NCBI GenBank assembly: GCA_003167365.1
Contig: PMTM01000006.1
Location: 454,391-518,390, forward strand
Length of the DNA stretch: 64,000 bases
DNA from: Spartobacteria bacterium
GTDB taxonomy: Bacteria; Verrucomicrobiota; Verrucomicrobiia; Chthoniobacterales; UBA10450
Reading direction: 5' to 3'
Shown: piece after piece, positions 41,921 through 51,377 of the stretch
Position numbering within the stretch: the stretch's first letter is position 1
Layout: every line of letters starts with the position of its first letter
Notes under the pieces: model-generated
Told to the model about the DNA's origin: nothing
What the model saw: the letters and a program-made list of their open reading frames with translations, nothing else
The model's database searches: none
Position numbers and translations under genes: made by a program

Positions 41921-42502
41921 ATGGGGGACGTTTCCGAGTTTTTGCCGCGAGCCATCAAGGCCGCGACCGAGTCGCTGCAATCCATTGCCAATCTCGAGGA
42001 CGAAGTCGCGCATACCGCCGATATGATCGAGCAATGCCTGTGCGCCGGAAACAAGCTGCTCGTTTGCGGCAACGGCGGCAGCGCCGCGGATGCCGCGCAT
42101 TTCGCCACCGAATTCGTCGTGCGTTTCGCCAAAGATCGCCGCGCTTATCCGGTGATCGCGCTTGCGGGCGACGCCGGATTGCTCACCGCCGCCGGCAACG
42201 ATTACGGTTTCGACGAGATTTTCGCGCGCCAGGTTGCCGCCTTCGGTATTGAAAACGATCTGCTCATTTGCCTCACAACGTCCGGCAAATCAAAGAATGT
42301 GAAGCGAGCGCTGGAAGAAGCGAAGGCGCGCAAACTAAAGACGATCGCGTTTCTCGGACGCGACGGCGGATCGACCGCCGGAATGGCCGATGTCGATCTT
42401 GTCGTGCCCGGCGAATCCACCGCTCGCATCCAGGAAGCGCACAAGTTTCTCCTGCACGTTCTTTGCGAGATCGTGGAAGAACGTTTGTCGAAATCGCAAT
42501 AA
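41921..42502 (+). CDS. gmhA: Phosphoheptose isomerase (D-sedoheptulose 7-phosphate isomerase)
   Basis: 193 residues. It converts sedoheptulose 7-phosphate to D-glycero-D-manno-heptose 7-phosphate, the first step towards heptose for lipopolysaccharide core or S-layer glycans. SIS domain: LLVCGNGGSAADAAHFATEFVVRF with the conserved GNGGSA loop, LTAAGNDYGFDEIFARQV, and LTTSGKSKNVKRALEEA. A zinc-ligand-like His follows in EAHKFLLHVLCEIVE. Length matches the family (~190). It stands alone on the plus strand, convergent with ccsA. Confidence 0.92.
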   Translation: MGDVSEFLPRAIKAATESLQSIANLEDEVAHTADMIEQCLCAGNKLLVCGNGGSAADAAHFATEFVVRFAKDRRAYPVIALAGDAGLLTAAGNDYGFDEIFARQVAAFGIENDLLICLTTSGKSKNVKRALEEAKARKLKTIAFLGRDGGSTAGMADVDLVVPGESTARIQEAHKFLLHVLCEIVEERLSKSQ

Positions 42503-42528
42503 CGGCGGCGTGTTGCCCGCAGAAAGTT

Positions 42529-42554
42529 GCAGCCGCCACGGCTGCCTCTACACC
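42529..42554. repeat. Small hairpin repeat, probable relative of the element at 62367
   Basis: GCAGCC-gccac-GGCTGC (42529-42545) followed by ctctacacc. Read on the minus strand it starts ggtgtagaggc, like the left arm of the palindromic repeat at 62367-62426. It sits between the convergent gmhA and ccsA genes and may act as a bidirectional terminator. Confidence 0.35.
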
Positions 42555-42555
42555 G

Positions 42556-44289
42556 CTACGCGTTCACCGGAATAGCTGGCGGCGGTCCTGGCGGTCTTGC
42601 TGCGCGATATCGCCAAATCGCAAACACCACGAACAAAAGATCCAAAATCACAAACGTCGCCACATAGGTCTCGCCGCCGATCCCGAACCCGTAACTGTGC
42701 AATCCTTTGCCGAGCACAAAGTTCACTCCGTACCACGCCATCAGCACCGCCAAAAAACAAACCACGCTTGCCACCACCAGCCCGAATTGCGTCCACCAAC
42801 CGGCAAGCCGTCCGTGGAGTGTGGTGATGTAACAGAGCAACGCGATCAGCGCCCACGTTTCTTTCGGGTCCCAACCCCAGAACCGTCCCCAGGAATAATT
42901 CGCCCATACACCGCCGAGAATGGTGCCGGCGGCGAGCAAGAGCACGCCGAGTTGGATAATTCGGTAAAGCCAGAAATGCATTGTCGAATCCGTCCGTGTC
43001 GCTGCAGGTCTGAGGACATACAGTAAAAGCAAAACGTGACCGAAGGCACACGCGAGCAAGAACGCGGCGTAGCTCAAAGTGATAGTGAGCACGTGAATCG
43101 TCAGCCAGAAATTATCGCGCAAAACCGGCACGAGCGGATCGATACTCGCTGGCATCGCGATCGGCATTTGGTGCACTAAAATCAAAACAAGAAAAGAAGC
43201 CGGCAGAGCCGCAAGCAAATACACCAGCGTACGGTATCGCGCGAAAAAGATCATTCCGAAGAACGAGACCGCGAAAGAGACCCAAATGATCGACTCGTAC
43301 ATGTTCGTCACCGGGGGCCGGCCCGCAATCATGCAACGCAGCACAATTCCGGTCGCGTGAAAGGCGAGACCGGCGATCGCGATCGCCACACCGATGCTTC
43401 GCAATGCGCCGCCGCTCTTGCGCAGGTGCGCGATGAGCAAAACGAAAAAGGCCGCGCCGTAAAACCAGATGGCGCGATAAAAACCTTCGAAATGATTACA
43501 GAAATATTCGAGACGCAGTTGCCGGTCTTGCGGATAAATCTGCGGACTAAGCGCGCGCAAATTTTCCCGGAGCTGATTCGACGCACGGCTGAAATTGAAA
43601 CTGTCGCCGTTCGTGTAAGCGGTTGCGAGCGTTTGCAGTTGGATCTGGAGCGGCGCGAACTGTTCCTCGCTGTAATATTGCGAGAACGCCGGCGGCACCA
43701 CCCATGGATCGGTCTCGTTCTTCGACGCCGGCACAATTAGCAATGCGCTTCCATCCATCACGTTCGCAAACAGCGTCAGTCGCTCGCTCACGCTCATCAC
43801 TTCCTGTTGTAAGCGATCGAGTGGCTTCTCCGCTTTACGCAAGGCATGCGCCTCGCCGGCCAGCCGATTTAACTCTGGCAACGCGGTCAATTGCGCGAAC
43901 GTAAAACGTCGCTCCGTCCGGACCAGCCCGAGTTGTTCTTTTAATTTGCCGAACGAGACCAGCACCATCGGTTCATTCTTCCAGTCGTGTGTCTCAAGCA
44001 ACGCCGACAAAACAAAATCGTTTGGCGTCCAGTTCCGTCCCGCTTTGTCGGTATACGTCGATCGTCCCGTGACCCGAATCAATGTTTCACGCGCAAAAGT
44101 ATCAATCGGCTTCCGTCGTCCGTTATCCTGAATTGCGAGCAACCCAAACTGCTTATAATCAAGTGCAGTAGTGTCGGCGGCGACCGGCGCTTGGGCCCGG
44201 CAAAGTTCGCCCGCGAAAAGTAGAATGAAGAAGAGAGGAAGGAATTTTTTCAAGACAGCAACTCTATCGCGCTGCCGCCGTTTCCACAA
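42556..44289 (-). CDS. ccsA: Cytochrome c biogenesis protein CcsA/ResC type
   Basis: 577 residues; the likely start is GTG 44262, giving a signal peptide VAVLKKFLPLFFILLFAGELCRAQ. The N-terminal ~250 residues are periplasmic (DNGRRKPIDTFARETLIRVTG). The C-terminal ~300 form the CcsA membrane domain with the haem-handling WWD motif WGRFWGWDPKETWALIALLCY and flanking membrane His residues. With ResB it delivers haem to apocytochromes c in system II. The long periplasmic N-terminal domain is typical of verrucomicrobial and Bacteroidota-like forms. The ResB partner is 12 kb away at 56799-58817. Confidence 0.88.
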   Translation of the reverse strand: MWKRRQRDRVAVLKKFLPLFFILLFAGELCRAQAPVAADTTALDYKQFGLLAIQDNGRRKPIDTFARETLIRVTGRSTYTDKAGRNWTPNDFVLSALLETHDWKNEPMVLVSFGKLKEQLGLVRTERRFTFAQLTALPELNRLAGEAHALRKAEKPLDRLQQEVMSVSERLTLFANVMDGSALLIVPASKNETDPWVVPPAFSQYYSEEQFAPLQIQLQTLATAYTNGDSFNFSRASNQLRENLRALSPQIYPQDRQLRLEYFCNHFEGFYRAIWFYGAAFFVLLIAHLRKSGGALRSIGVAIAIAGLAFHATGIVLRCMIAGRPPVTNMYESIIWVSFAVSFFGMIFFARYRTLVYLLAALPASFLVLILVHQMPIAMPASIDPLVPVLRDNFWLTIHVLTITLSYAAFLLACAFGHVLLLLYVLRPAATRTDSTMHFWLYRIIQLGVLLLAAGTILGGVWANYSWGRFWGWDPKETWALIALLCYITTLHGRLAGWWTQFGLVVASVVCFLAVLMAWYGVNFVLGKGLHSYGFGIGGETYVATFVILDLLFVVFAIWRYRAARPPGPPPAIPVNA

Positions 44290-44337
44290 TTCTCGATTGT
44301 CTTTCGGCGGAAAACAGTGGACGAAGGTGATAACCTT

Positions 44338-44793
44338 ATGGTCATGAAAAGTATTTTTGTAGTCATCCTCAGTTTCTTCGTCGCAAGTCAGGCTCTGGCC
44401 GGACAGCGTTTCGAGGCCAAGGCGTGGAAAACGGTCCAGGAATTTGATCTTCCTGCTCTAAGCAAGGATTTGGCAACCCACGTGCGGCAACTCGTCAGTG
44501 TGCGGTTTCAGTTTCGTGGGAAAGACATTCATCATCTGAAGCCGAACTGGTACGAAAGCTCGATCTGGAGTCCTGATCCGACCAAAAGCGGAAAGTTCGT
44601 CAATGTGCGAGTGATGATTTCGAAAAAAGATTTACCCGCCTTTAAATCGATCACGACCGACTCCACTTCGACCGCGCCTCTGGTCGGTTACGGGAAAGCG
44701 TTGCGCGATTCCGAAGCAAATTTTCTCTTCGTTCAGTTGATGGGCCTCAAGGCGACTCTCGATTCCGCCGGCGACGCCACGGTCGACTGGTGA
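44338..44793 (+). CDS. Secreted protein of unknown function
   Basis: 151 residues from ATG 44338, supported by gaaggtgataacc upstream. A signal peptide MVMKSIFVVILSFFVASQALAG is cleaved at an ALA-G site. The mature part is ~130 residues, with LATHVRQLVSVRFQFRGKDIHHLKPNWYESSIW and a C-terminal LFVQLMGLKATLDSAG. No family recognised. Convergent with the desaturase gene; stops are 5 bases apart. Confidence 0.65.
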   Translation: MVMKSIFVVILSFFVASQALAGQRFEAKAWKTVQEFDLPALSKDLATHVRQLVSVRFQFRGKDIHHLKPNWYESSIWSPDPTKSGKFVNVRVMISKKDLPAFKSITTDSTSTAPLVGYGKALRDSEANFLFVQLMGLKATLDSAGDATVDW

Positions 44794-44797
44794 CGCC

Positions 44798-45850
44798 TTA
44801 TCGATCGGCGTTCTGTTTCTGTTCGTTCCGGATATCCCGAAGACGGCCATAGCCGACAAGTTGCCTCAGTGGTTCGTCCCAGAGGCGGAAGGTAAGGGCT
44901 TTGAGACTGCTCAGTAGCGTCACCGACGGCACATTTTGAAAGAGTGGATCGGCCTTGTGACAGCGTTCGAGATTGTAATTAGGAATTCGCGGACTGAGAT
45001 GGTGAATGTGGTGGAAGCCGATATTGCCGGAAAACCATTGCAGGATTTTCGGTAATTTATAGAACGAGCTGCCTTGCAGCGCCGCGGCGGTATAATCCCA
45101 ATCCTCGCCCCGTTCCCAGTAAACTCCTTCGAATTGGTGCTGCACGTAAAACATCCAGATCCCGATCGCGCCGCCCACGCCGGTAATGGTCAACTGGATC
45201 AACAGATACGATTTAAAGCCGAAGATCCAGATAAGCCCGGTCACCATTCCCAGGATGGCCAGATTCATCCATTGCACCGACTCACGTTCGCGCTTGCTCG
45301 CTCCCGGAGATGGAAACCGTTGGCGGATAAGAAACAAGAAGATCGGTGCGATCACGAACAGGACAATTGGATTGCGCGCCAGCCGGTAAGCGAACCTTTT
45401 CCAGCGCGAGGACTCCAGATATTCCTGCACGGTCATCGTCCAGATATCGCCAGTGCCGCGTTTATCCAAGTCGCCGGAACCGGCATGGTGAACAGCGTGT
45501 TCCCAGCGCCAATGATAATAAGGGGTAAAGGTTATAACGCCGGCAATAAATCCCACGGTGTCGTTGGCCAGTTGGGACTTAAAAAATGAACCGTGCCCGC
45601 AGTCGTGGAAAATGATGAAGATCCTAATGAGAAATCCACTCGCCAAGACCGCCAACGGCAACGTAATCCACCATGAGACCGAGAGGCTGCGATACATCAG
45701 ATACCACAGCAACACGTACGGAACGATGGAGTCGATAATCTGCCAGAGAGCGCGCCACGGTGAAGGCTTCTGATAATGGGCGACGATCGCCTTCCAAGAC
45801 ACAATCTGAGCCCGTCTCTTCTGGTCACGCGAAAGAAAATCGTCTGTCAT
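44798..45850 (-). CDS. Membrane fatty acid desaturase
   Basis: 350 residues with a clear ribosome-binding site (gggaggtgat). The three His boxes of di-iron membrane desaturases are present: HDCGHGSF, WEHAVHHAGSGD and GFHHIHHLSPRIPNY. Four to five membrane helices. It introduces a double bond into acyl chains of membrane lipids or acyl carriers, with electrons from ferredoxin or cytochrome; the regiospecificity cannot be read. Upstream is a ~290-base gap before the RRM gene in the other direction, so the two are divergently transcribed, which would fit joint cold response. Confidence 0.92.
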   Translation of the reverse strand: MTDDFLSRDQKRRAQIVSWKAIVAHYQKPSPWRALWQIIDSIVPYVLLWYLMYRSLSVSWWITLPLAVLASGFLIRIFIIFHDCGHGSFFKSQLANDTVGFIAGVITFTPYYHWRWEHAVHHAGSGDLDKRGTGDIWTMTVQEYLESSRWKRFAYRLARNPIVLFVIAPIFLFLIRQRFPSPGASKRERESVQWMNLAILGMVTGLIWIFGFKSYLLIQLTITGVGGAIGIWMFYVQHQFEGVYWERGEDWDYTAAALQGSSFYKLPKILQWFSGNIGFHHIHHLSPRIPNYNLERCHKADPLFQNVPSVTLLSSLKALTFRLWDEPLRQLVGYGRLRDIRNEQKQNADR

Positions 45851-46144
45851 ATATCACCTCCCGCTCTCGCGCGATTGGCGCCACCATAAACGAATCGGCG
45901 ATCTTAGTCGAGGAAAGTTGTGATTGGCGCCACCCGGTGAAACAATCTGGGATGCAAGTCAGCCCTCGACAAACACCAGTTGTGTTTCGCCGAAAAGCAG
46001 GTGATACTATCGGCCTATTATTGGATTGTTCTGTTCTGTTCGTTGCTTGGTAGATCGTCGGCTGAGATTTCCTCAGTGGTGATTTGAAACCCGATTCCCG
46101 GGAACGGCTTTGTGGCTGGCAGTTTTTTTCCAAAATCAAATCAC

Positions 46145-46453
46145 ATGAAACTATACGTTGGTAATCTCTCCTTTGAGACCACCGAGAACGATCTTCAGGA
46201 TCTTTTCGAGCAACACGGCAAAGTCGGCGAAGTGGCGCTGATGATGGATCGCATGACTGGCAAGTCGCGCGGTTTCGCCTTCGTCACCATGAACGATAAC
46301 GCAGAAGCCGGTGCGGCCATGACCGCGCTTAACGGCAAAGAAGTCGGCGGGCGCGCGCTCACCGTCAACGAAGCCCGCGCTCGCGAAGAGCGGCCGCGCC
46401 CATCGGGCGGCGGCGGCGGCGGCGGCAAGCGTTTCGCGGAGAAGCGCTGGTAA
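46145..46453 (+). CDS. RNA-binding protein with a single RRM (cold-inducible Rbp type)
   Basis: 102 residues from ATG 46145. RNP2 is KLYVGNL at the start and RNP1 is KSRGFAFV near residue 42. The tail is Arg-rich and then a run of glycines (GGGGGGGK). This matches the small bacterial glycine-rich RRM proteins found in cyanobacteria and verrucomicrobia, thought to act as RNA chaperones. An earlier in-frame start at 46112 would add residues that do not belong to the RRM. It is followed by a strong hairpin and then infA. Confidence 0.92.
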   Translation: MKLYVGNLSFETTENDLQDLFEQHGKVGEVALMMDRMTGKSRGFAFVTMNDNAEAGAAMTALNGKEVGGRALTVNEARAREERPRPSGGGGGGGKRFAEKRW

Positions 46454-46471
46454 ATAATTTGATCGCGCACA

Positions 46472-46500
46472 GCCGGCTCCGGGAAATTTTCGGAGCCGGC
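46472..46500 (+). terminator. Hairpin between the RRM gene and infA
   Basis: GCCGGCTCCG (46472-46481) pairs perfectly with CGGAGCCGGC (46491-46500) over a 9-base loop, followed by only a short T stretch. Either a terminator or an attenuator before infA. Confidence 0.7.
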
Positions 46501-46514
46501 TTGCCCGGTCGATC

Positions 46515-46736
46515 ATGATGAATTCAGAAAAAGCCATCGAAGTCGAAGGGACCATCACCTCCGTTCTCCCCGGCACCATGTTTCGGGTCGCGCTCGCGAA
46601 CGAACACATGGTTCTCGCCCATATTTCTGGAAAGATGCGCAAACGCTTTATCCGGCTTACCATTGGTGACCGCGTCAAAATGGAGATGTCGCCCTACGAT
46701 GTCGCCAAAGCGCGCATCGTTTACCGCCTAGGATGA
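46515..46736 (+). CDS. infA: Translation initiation factor IF-1
   Basis: 73 residues, a single S1/OB fold: [57 protein letters not shown]. The usual IF-1 pattern is easily recognised. It binds the ribosomal A-site during initiation. The gene is not in a ribosomal-protein cluster here but between an RRM protein gene and a small Cys-containing protein gene, with an ATGA overlap to the latter. A second infA copy elsewhere in the genome would not be surprising. Confidence 0.92.
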   Translation: MMNSEKAIEVEGTITSVLPGTMFRVALANEHMVLAHISGKMRKRFIRLTIGDRVKMEMSPYDVAKARIVYRLG

Positions 46737-46954
46737 ATAAATTTATGTTAACACGAGCGCTGAAAGAACCGAAAGGTCCGATCATCAAACGGATCCTGGT
46801 CAGATGTCCCTCCACCGGCAAACTGACGCCGACCGGTGATACGGTCGAAGAAGCATTGTGGGCCGACATGAAAATCAAGAAGCCGAAGTTGCGCTGCCCG
46901 CATTGTTCGCAAGTCCATCTCTGGACAAAGAAAGACGTTGTTCTCGCCCGTTAG
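46733..46954 (+). CDS. Small zinc-ribbon-like protein coupled to infA
   Basis: 73 residues. [12 protein letters not shown] is followed ~25 residues later by [16 protein letters not shown]. Two CP motifs and a C-x-x-C-x-x-x-H suggest a small zinc-binding site. It overlaps the infA stop by ATGA, so it is translationally coupled. The function is unknown; its place beside IF-1 and an RRM protein hints at translation or RNA, by context only. Confidence 0.7.
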   Translation: MNKFMLTRALKEPKGPIIKRILVRCPSTGKLTPTGDTVEEALWADMKIKKPKLRCPHCSQVHLWTKKDVVLAR

Positions 46955-47003
46955 ACAACGTTCGCGATAGCGGGGTCTCAGTTAGATGTTGGATTCTGCC
47001 GGG

Positions 47004-47789
47004 TCACCCCGCGTACAGTTTGCCTTCCACATAAGTCATCGCATTTCCGCCGATGCCGACGCGTTCGACTCGATCTTCGCAAAACAATTCGCCGCCGCGT
47101 TTCGAAATCTGCCGCGCATATAGTTCGCGTTTCCCTAATCGCTTCGACCAATACGGAACGAGCGCGCAATGGGTCGATCCCGTCACCGGATCTTCTGGAA
47201 TCCCGGCGCCCGGCACGAAGTAACGCGAAACAAAATCGCAATCGTTGCCCGGCGCGGTCACGATTACACCCTGCGCATCAAGCTCGGCAATGACTTGAAA
47301 GTCCGGATTAATCGCTCTGACATCTTCTTCGCGCTCGAATACCGCGAAATAATCCCGCCCCTTTAAGACTTCGCGTGGCTTGGTCCGCAATCCCTCCATC
47401 AGTTTCGCAGGCGGCTCACACTTGCTCAGCGGTTGCGTCGGAAAATCGAGCACCAATCGGGCGTCGATCTTGTTGACGCGCAGTTCTCCGCTCCGCGATT
47501 GAAACCTGACCAAGTCGCCTTTCCGTCCGAGATGGTGGAAAAGGACGTGGGTGGACGCGAGCGTCGCATGTCCGCACAGATCGACTTCTACCGTCGGCGT
47601 AAACCAACGAAGATCGAAATGATCTTGGCGCTCAATCACGAACGCGGTCTCCGCCAAATTATTTTCCGCCGCAATCTGTTGCATGAGCGCCTCCGGCAAC
47701 CATTCGTCCGTCAATAGACAAACTCCCGCCGGATTCCCAGCGAATTGCCGATTGGTAAAGGCGAGCACTTCAAAGTAAGGAATGAGCAT
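47004..47789 (-). CDS. PhzF family isomerase
   Basis: 261 residues. The fold consists of two similar halves: VLAFTNRQFAGNPAGVCLL with NNLAETAFVI (catalytic Glu), then EVDLCGHATLASTHVLF, and in the second half VSRYFVPGAGIPEDPVTGSTHCALVPYW. Members act as isomerases or racemases in diverse small-molecule pathways. No phenazine genes are nearby, so phenazine synthesis is not implied. Confidence 0.9.
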   Translation of the reverse strand: MLIPYFEVLAFTNRQFAGNPAGVCLLTDEWLPEALMQQIAAENNLAETAFVIERQDHFDLRWFTPTVEVDLCGHATLASTHVLFHHLGRKGDLVRFQSRSGELRVNKIDARLVLDFPTQPLSKCEPPAKLMEGLRTKPREVLKGRDYFAVFEREEDVRAINPDFQVIAELDAQGVIVTAPGNDCDFVSRYFVPGAGIPEDPVTGSTHCALVPYWSKRLGKRELYARQISKRGGELFCEDRVERVGIGGNAMTYVEGKLYAG

Positions 47790-47884
47790 CCATCACTCTG
47801 GCAGCACTCGAAATGAAAGCGAAGCGATCAAGTAACTGGAATTGGACTTGTCTCAGTTGCCGCTTTCATTTGATATAGGCGGTC

Positions 47885-49144
47885 ATGAACGCCCCCCGGC
47901 TCGCACACTTTTTCGCTTTTCTCTTCCTCGCTGGCTGCACCTCGTTGTCGCCGCTGCACCAAAACACCGACGTGAATCCGCAGAACTCGGTCCGGCCAGG
48001 ATCGGGTTACCAATTGGCGTTTATCGAGTTTGGCGAACAGGGATCGTATCAGGACACTTCACAGCTGCAGAACGCGCTCGATCTGATCAAGCGAACTTCA
48101 AATCCGCTCGTGATTACGTATGTGCACGGGTGGCAAAACGACGCCGGGTCGGCTGATGTCGATCGCTTTTCCAGTTTGCTGACACGACTGGGTGGCGCAC
48201 CGCTGATTCGCGATCACGATATAAATATAATCGGAGTTTATCTCGGATGGCGCGGCCGAATGAGCACGGTGCCAGTCATCAAGGATCTTAGTTTTTATAA
48301 TCGCAAGGCAGCGGCCGAACGGATCGCGAGCAATCTCGATTGTTTCGATGCCATCGCGGCGATTTCGGAAACGGCGCGCAAGTATCATGAAGCCGGCAGT
48401 CAATACACGATCTTGTTAGGCCATTCCTTTGGCGGATTGATTGTCGAACGAGCCGTTGCCCACGCCATCAACGCCGAGATGCACGGACAGGCCGATCCAA
48501 GTCGCAGTTTGCCCGCCGATTTAATTTTGACGGTGAATCCCGCGTCCGACTCGATTCTCACCCGGCAAATGATCGCCGCTTTGTACAGCCGCCGAACCGA
48601 AAACAGCCGGCCATTTCTTGTCTCGATCACCTCCAGCAGCGATGAGGCGACCGGGCTGGCCTTTGAAGTAGGAACATCGTTGGCCGCGACTACCAAAGTG
48701 TTCAACAACGTAACCGCGCCGGGTCCGAGCAACCGGGTGGAGAGCGAGCGGCGCTTTTACACTTCGACACCCGGTCACAACGAACTGCTGATCAATCATG
48801 CGACGGAAAAGCTTCCTCAAACGATTGCCTCAAAGGGATTGCCCGCGCTGGAGATGAATTTGTCGCACAACCTGAGCGCTGATGTGTTCACCTTGGACGG
48901 TCCGAATCACACACTCGAGCTTTGGAAAATTAAACAGGTGGGCGACGTGGACGTTCCATATTGGGACGTAAAAGTTGATCCCAGTATCATCAAAAATCAC
49001 GGCGATCTCTGGAACGAACGCGCTGAGGCGATGATGGCCGCGATTTTTCGAATGACGAATCCGATGTTGAATCGTGCCGCTAAACCAAGAGCCAATCTGC
49101 AAAAGCCGCCAGATTTGAAGCGTCTGAAATATCGTCAGCACTAA
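47885..49144 (+). CDS. Lipoprotein with alpha/beta-hydrolase domain
   Basis: 419 residues. The signal peptide ends in a lipobox LFLAGC, so it is probably a lipoprotein. The hydrolase core has VITYVHGWQNDAG (oxyanion-loop region) and the nucleophile elbow ILLGHSFGGLIVERA. The His of the triad is possibly in SLPADLILTVNP... or DVFTLDGPNHTLEL; it cannot be fixed by eye. It resembles DUF900/esterase-like secreted hydrolases. Substrate unknown. Confidence 0.75.
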   Translation: MNAPRLAHFFAFLFLAGCTSLSPLHQNTDVNPQNSVRPGSGYQLAFIEFGEQGSYQDTSQLQNALDLIKRTSNPLVITYVHGWQNDAGSADVDRFSSLLTRLGGAPLIRDHDINIIGVYLGWRGRMSTVPVIKDLSFYNRKAAAERIASNLDCFDAIAAISETARKYHEAGSQYTILLGHSFGGLIVERAVAHAINAEMHGQADPSRSLPADLILTVNPASDSILTRQMIAALYSRRTENSRPFLVSITSSSDEATGLAFEVGTSLAATTKVFNNVTAPGPSNRVESERRFYTSTPGHNELLINHATEKLPQTIASKGLPALEMNLSHNLSADVFTLDGPNHTLELWKIKQVGDVDVPYWDVKVDPSIIKNHGDLWNERAEAMMAAIFRMTNPMLNRAAKPRANLQKPPDLKRLKYRQH

Positions 49145-49157
49145 ATCGGGGACGTTC

Positions 49158-50261
49158 TTACTTTCGCTGATCGAATTGAATCCCGCGCTGGGTGACAAGA
49201 TAAACGGCGAAACTACCGAGCCAATGGCCGCCTTCGTAATGTTCGCCCGTCACCGCGGCCAATCCGGCGCGACGATGCGCTTCAGCGGCGGCGGCGAGCG
49301 CTGGCCGGCGCGGGTCCTTCGGTGGGAGCGCGGAAAGAATTCCTTCAAGCATCCACGCGCGGCTCAGATTCAATCCATCGAGGTGCGCGAGCTTGGGGTC
49401 GCTCGGATCGGGTGAGACCACAATTGGGAGCCAATCCGCCGTCGCTTTTGTCGGCAATTGCGGCATGAACTTTTTCAACCAGTCAGCAAACTCGTTTGAA
49501 GACAATACCCGGCGCATCACGTCTGCTTCCCCGAGGCAGGGCGAGAGAAAATCTTCGCCGGAAGGTTCGTAGGCGAGCGGGCCATTCTTGTCCGCGAGAT
49601 AAAACTTCCGTGCGCTGTCGGTCAGCAGCTTTACTAAATCTTTGTCGTCAATAATCCGCGCGTAATCCAGCATCAGTCCGAGGGAGAAGGCGGTTTGTGC
49701 GTGTTCGCCGATTCGCACCGGATGCGAGAGTTTCGGCAACCACGTTTTCAAGCGTTCGAGCGCAGTCTCTTCCAGCGGATGTAGATTTGCCAACATCTCG
49801 CGCGCTTGCGGATCATCCCACTCGCGCAGTTCGGCACTGAGTTGCAGCAGCCAGGCCAATCCATATGGACGCTCGAAACTGGCGCGACCTTCTCCGCGCA
49901 GATACACTGCCTCCTGTTTCAGGTTTTCTGCGGTCAGACTTTTGCGTAAAGCGGCGCGGGCCGGACCGACAAACGAGGCGTCGGGAAATTTTCGAACCAG
50001 ACGGACGAGTAGCCAATGCCCGTGCACCGACGAATGCCAATCGTAGCAACCGCAAAACGCCGGGGTCAATTGACGAGGCGGGGCTACGTCCGCATCACTG
50101 TTCAAAACGTGGTTGATGTGATTGGGAAATTCCTTGTCCACGCACGCGAGCGCCAATCGCGCGAATCGTTCTGCCGCGGCCGCATCAAAGCTGGGCGTGG
50201 TGTTCTCGGCGCTGACCGCGAGGGTGGTAAGAAAGAAAAGAGGCGCGAGAAGAATCTTCAT
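49158..50261 (-). CDS. DUF2891 family secreted protein
   Basis: 367 residues from ATG 50261, which begins a signal peptide (MKILLAPLFFLTTLAVSAEN). The rest is all-helical: FARLALACVDKEFPNHINHVLNSD, FCGCYDWHSSVHGHWLLVRL, RPYGLAWLLQLSAELREW and HYEGGHWLGSFAVYLVTQRG. The CYDWHSSVHGHW motif with several His/Trp is characteristic of DUF2891, an alpha/alpha toroid-like fold reminiscent of sugar-active enzymes. The reaction is unknown. It is divergent from the next gene with a 36-base gap. Confidence 0.8.
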   Translation of the reverse strand: MKILLAPLFFLTTLAVSAENTTPSFDAAAAERFARLALACVDKEFPNHINHVLNSDADVAPPRQLTPAFCGCYDWHSSVHGHWLLVRLVRKFPDASFVGPARAALRKSLTAENLKQEAVYLRGEGRASFERPYGLAWLLQLSAELREWDDPQAREMLANLHPLEETALERLKTWLPKLSHPVRIGEHAQTAFSLGLMLDYARIIDDKDLVKLLTDSARKFYLADKNGPLAYEPSGEDFLSPCLGEADVMRRVLSSNEFADWLKKFMPQLPTKATADWLPIVVSPDPSDPKLAHLDGLNLSRAWMLEGILSALPPKDPRRPALAAAAEAHRRAGLAAVTGEHYEGGHWLGSFAVYLVTQRGIQFDQRK

Positions 50262-50297
50262 TTTGGTTTCGAAAGTAAGCGAGCATATCATTCGGTC

Positions 50298-51377
50298 ATG
50301 AAATGCGTCATTCAAGGAATCGTCGCCGGCTTGCTGTTTTCCATCCTTCCGCTTCGCGGTGCTGATTATCCAGCGCCGACCGAGGGCGATTACGTTCTCA
50401 AGAATTTCAAATTCGCCTCCGGCGAAACGCTACCCGAGCTAAAGATTCATTACCGGACGCTCGGAAAACCGGAGAAGGACGCGCAGGGCAGAACAACTAA
50501 CGCGGTTCTCATTACCCATGGGACGACCGGCAGCGGCGCGCAATTTACACGACCGGAATTCGCCGGCGAACTTTTCGGGAAAGATCAGCCGCTCGACGCC
50601 GCGAAGTTTTTCATCGTGCTGCCGGATGGGATCGGTCACGGCAAATCGAGCAAGCCGAGCGACGGCTTGCACGCGAAGTTTCCACGTTACGGCTACCTCG
50701 ACATGGTGGAAGCGCAATATCGATTGCTGACTGATGGGCTGGGCGTGAATCACGCGCGATTGATCATGGGCACGTCGATGGGCGGTATGCACACGTGGTT
50801 GTGGGGCGAATTACATCCCGATTTTATGGACGCGCTCATGCCATTGGCGAGTTTGCCCACGCAGATTTCCGGACGCAACCGGGCCTGGCGCCGCATGGTG
50901 ATCGACGCCATTCGCAATGATCCAGCCTGGAGCGGCGGCGAATACAAAACCCAACCACCGAGTCTGCGTACCGCCGCGGAAATGCTCTGGTTCATGAGCA
51001 GTAACCCGGTCCTGCGACAAAAAGAAGCACCGTCCTTGGCCAAGACGGATGAGGTGCTGGACAAATTCGTCGACCAAATCGCGAAAGCGGATGACGCGAA
51101 CGATGTCCTCTACGCGTTGGAAGCATCGCGTGATTACGATCCTGGTCCGAACCTCGAAAAAATTCGCGCACCGTTACTCGCGATCAATTCCGCTGACGAC
51201 CTGATCAATCCGCCTGAGCTCGGCCTTCTCGAACGAGAGATCAAACGCGTTCCGCACGGTCGCGCGTTGGTAATTCCATTCAGCGACAAAACGCGCGGTC
51301 ACGGCAGTCATACCATCGCCGCGCTGTGGAAAGATGAATTGGTAAAACTTCTCAAGGACTCGAAAAATGACCGATAA
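50298..51377 (+). CDS. Secreted alpha/beta hydrolase, MetX/homoserine acetyltransferase-like fold
   Basis: 359 residues from ATG 50298, which starts a signal peptide (MKCVIQGIVAGLLFSILPLRGAD). GETLPELKIHYRTLGKP is typical of the MetX-like hydrolase family, LITHGTTGSGAQF is the oxyanion segment, IMGTSMGGMHTW holds the nucleophile Ser, SADDLINPPE the Asp and RGHGSHTIAALW the His. Signal peptide and context argue against a methionine biosynthesis role; an esterase or hydrolase in the periplasm is more likely. Confidence 0.82.
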   Translation: MKCVIQGIVAGLLFSILPLRGADYPAPTEGDYVLKNFKFASGETLPELKIHYRTLGKPEKDAQGRTTNAVLITHGTTGSGAQFTRPEFAGELFGKDQPLDAAKFFIVLPDGIGHGKSSKPSDGLHAKFPRYGYLDMVEAQYRLLTDGLGVNHARLIMGTSMGGMHTWLWGELHPDFMDALMPLASLPTQISGRNRAWRRMVIDAIRNDPAWSGGEYKTQPPSLRTAAEMLWFMSSNPVLRQKEAPSLAKTDEVLDKFVDQIAKADDANDVLYALEASRDYDPGPNLEKIRAPLLAINSADDLINPPELGLLEREIKRVPHGRALVIPFSDKTRGHGSHTIAALWKDELVKLLKDSKNDR

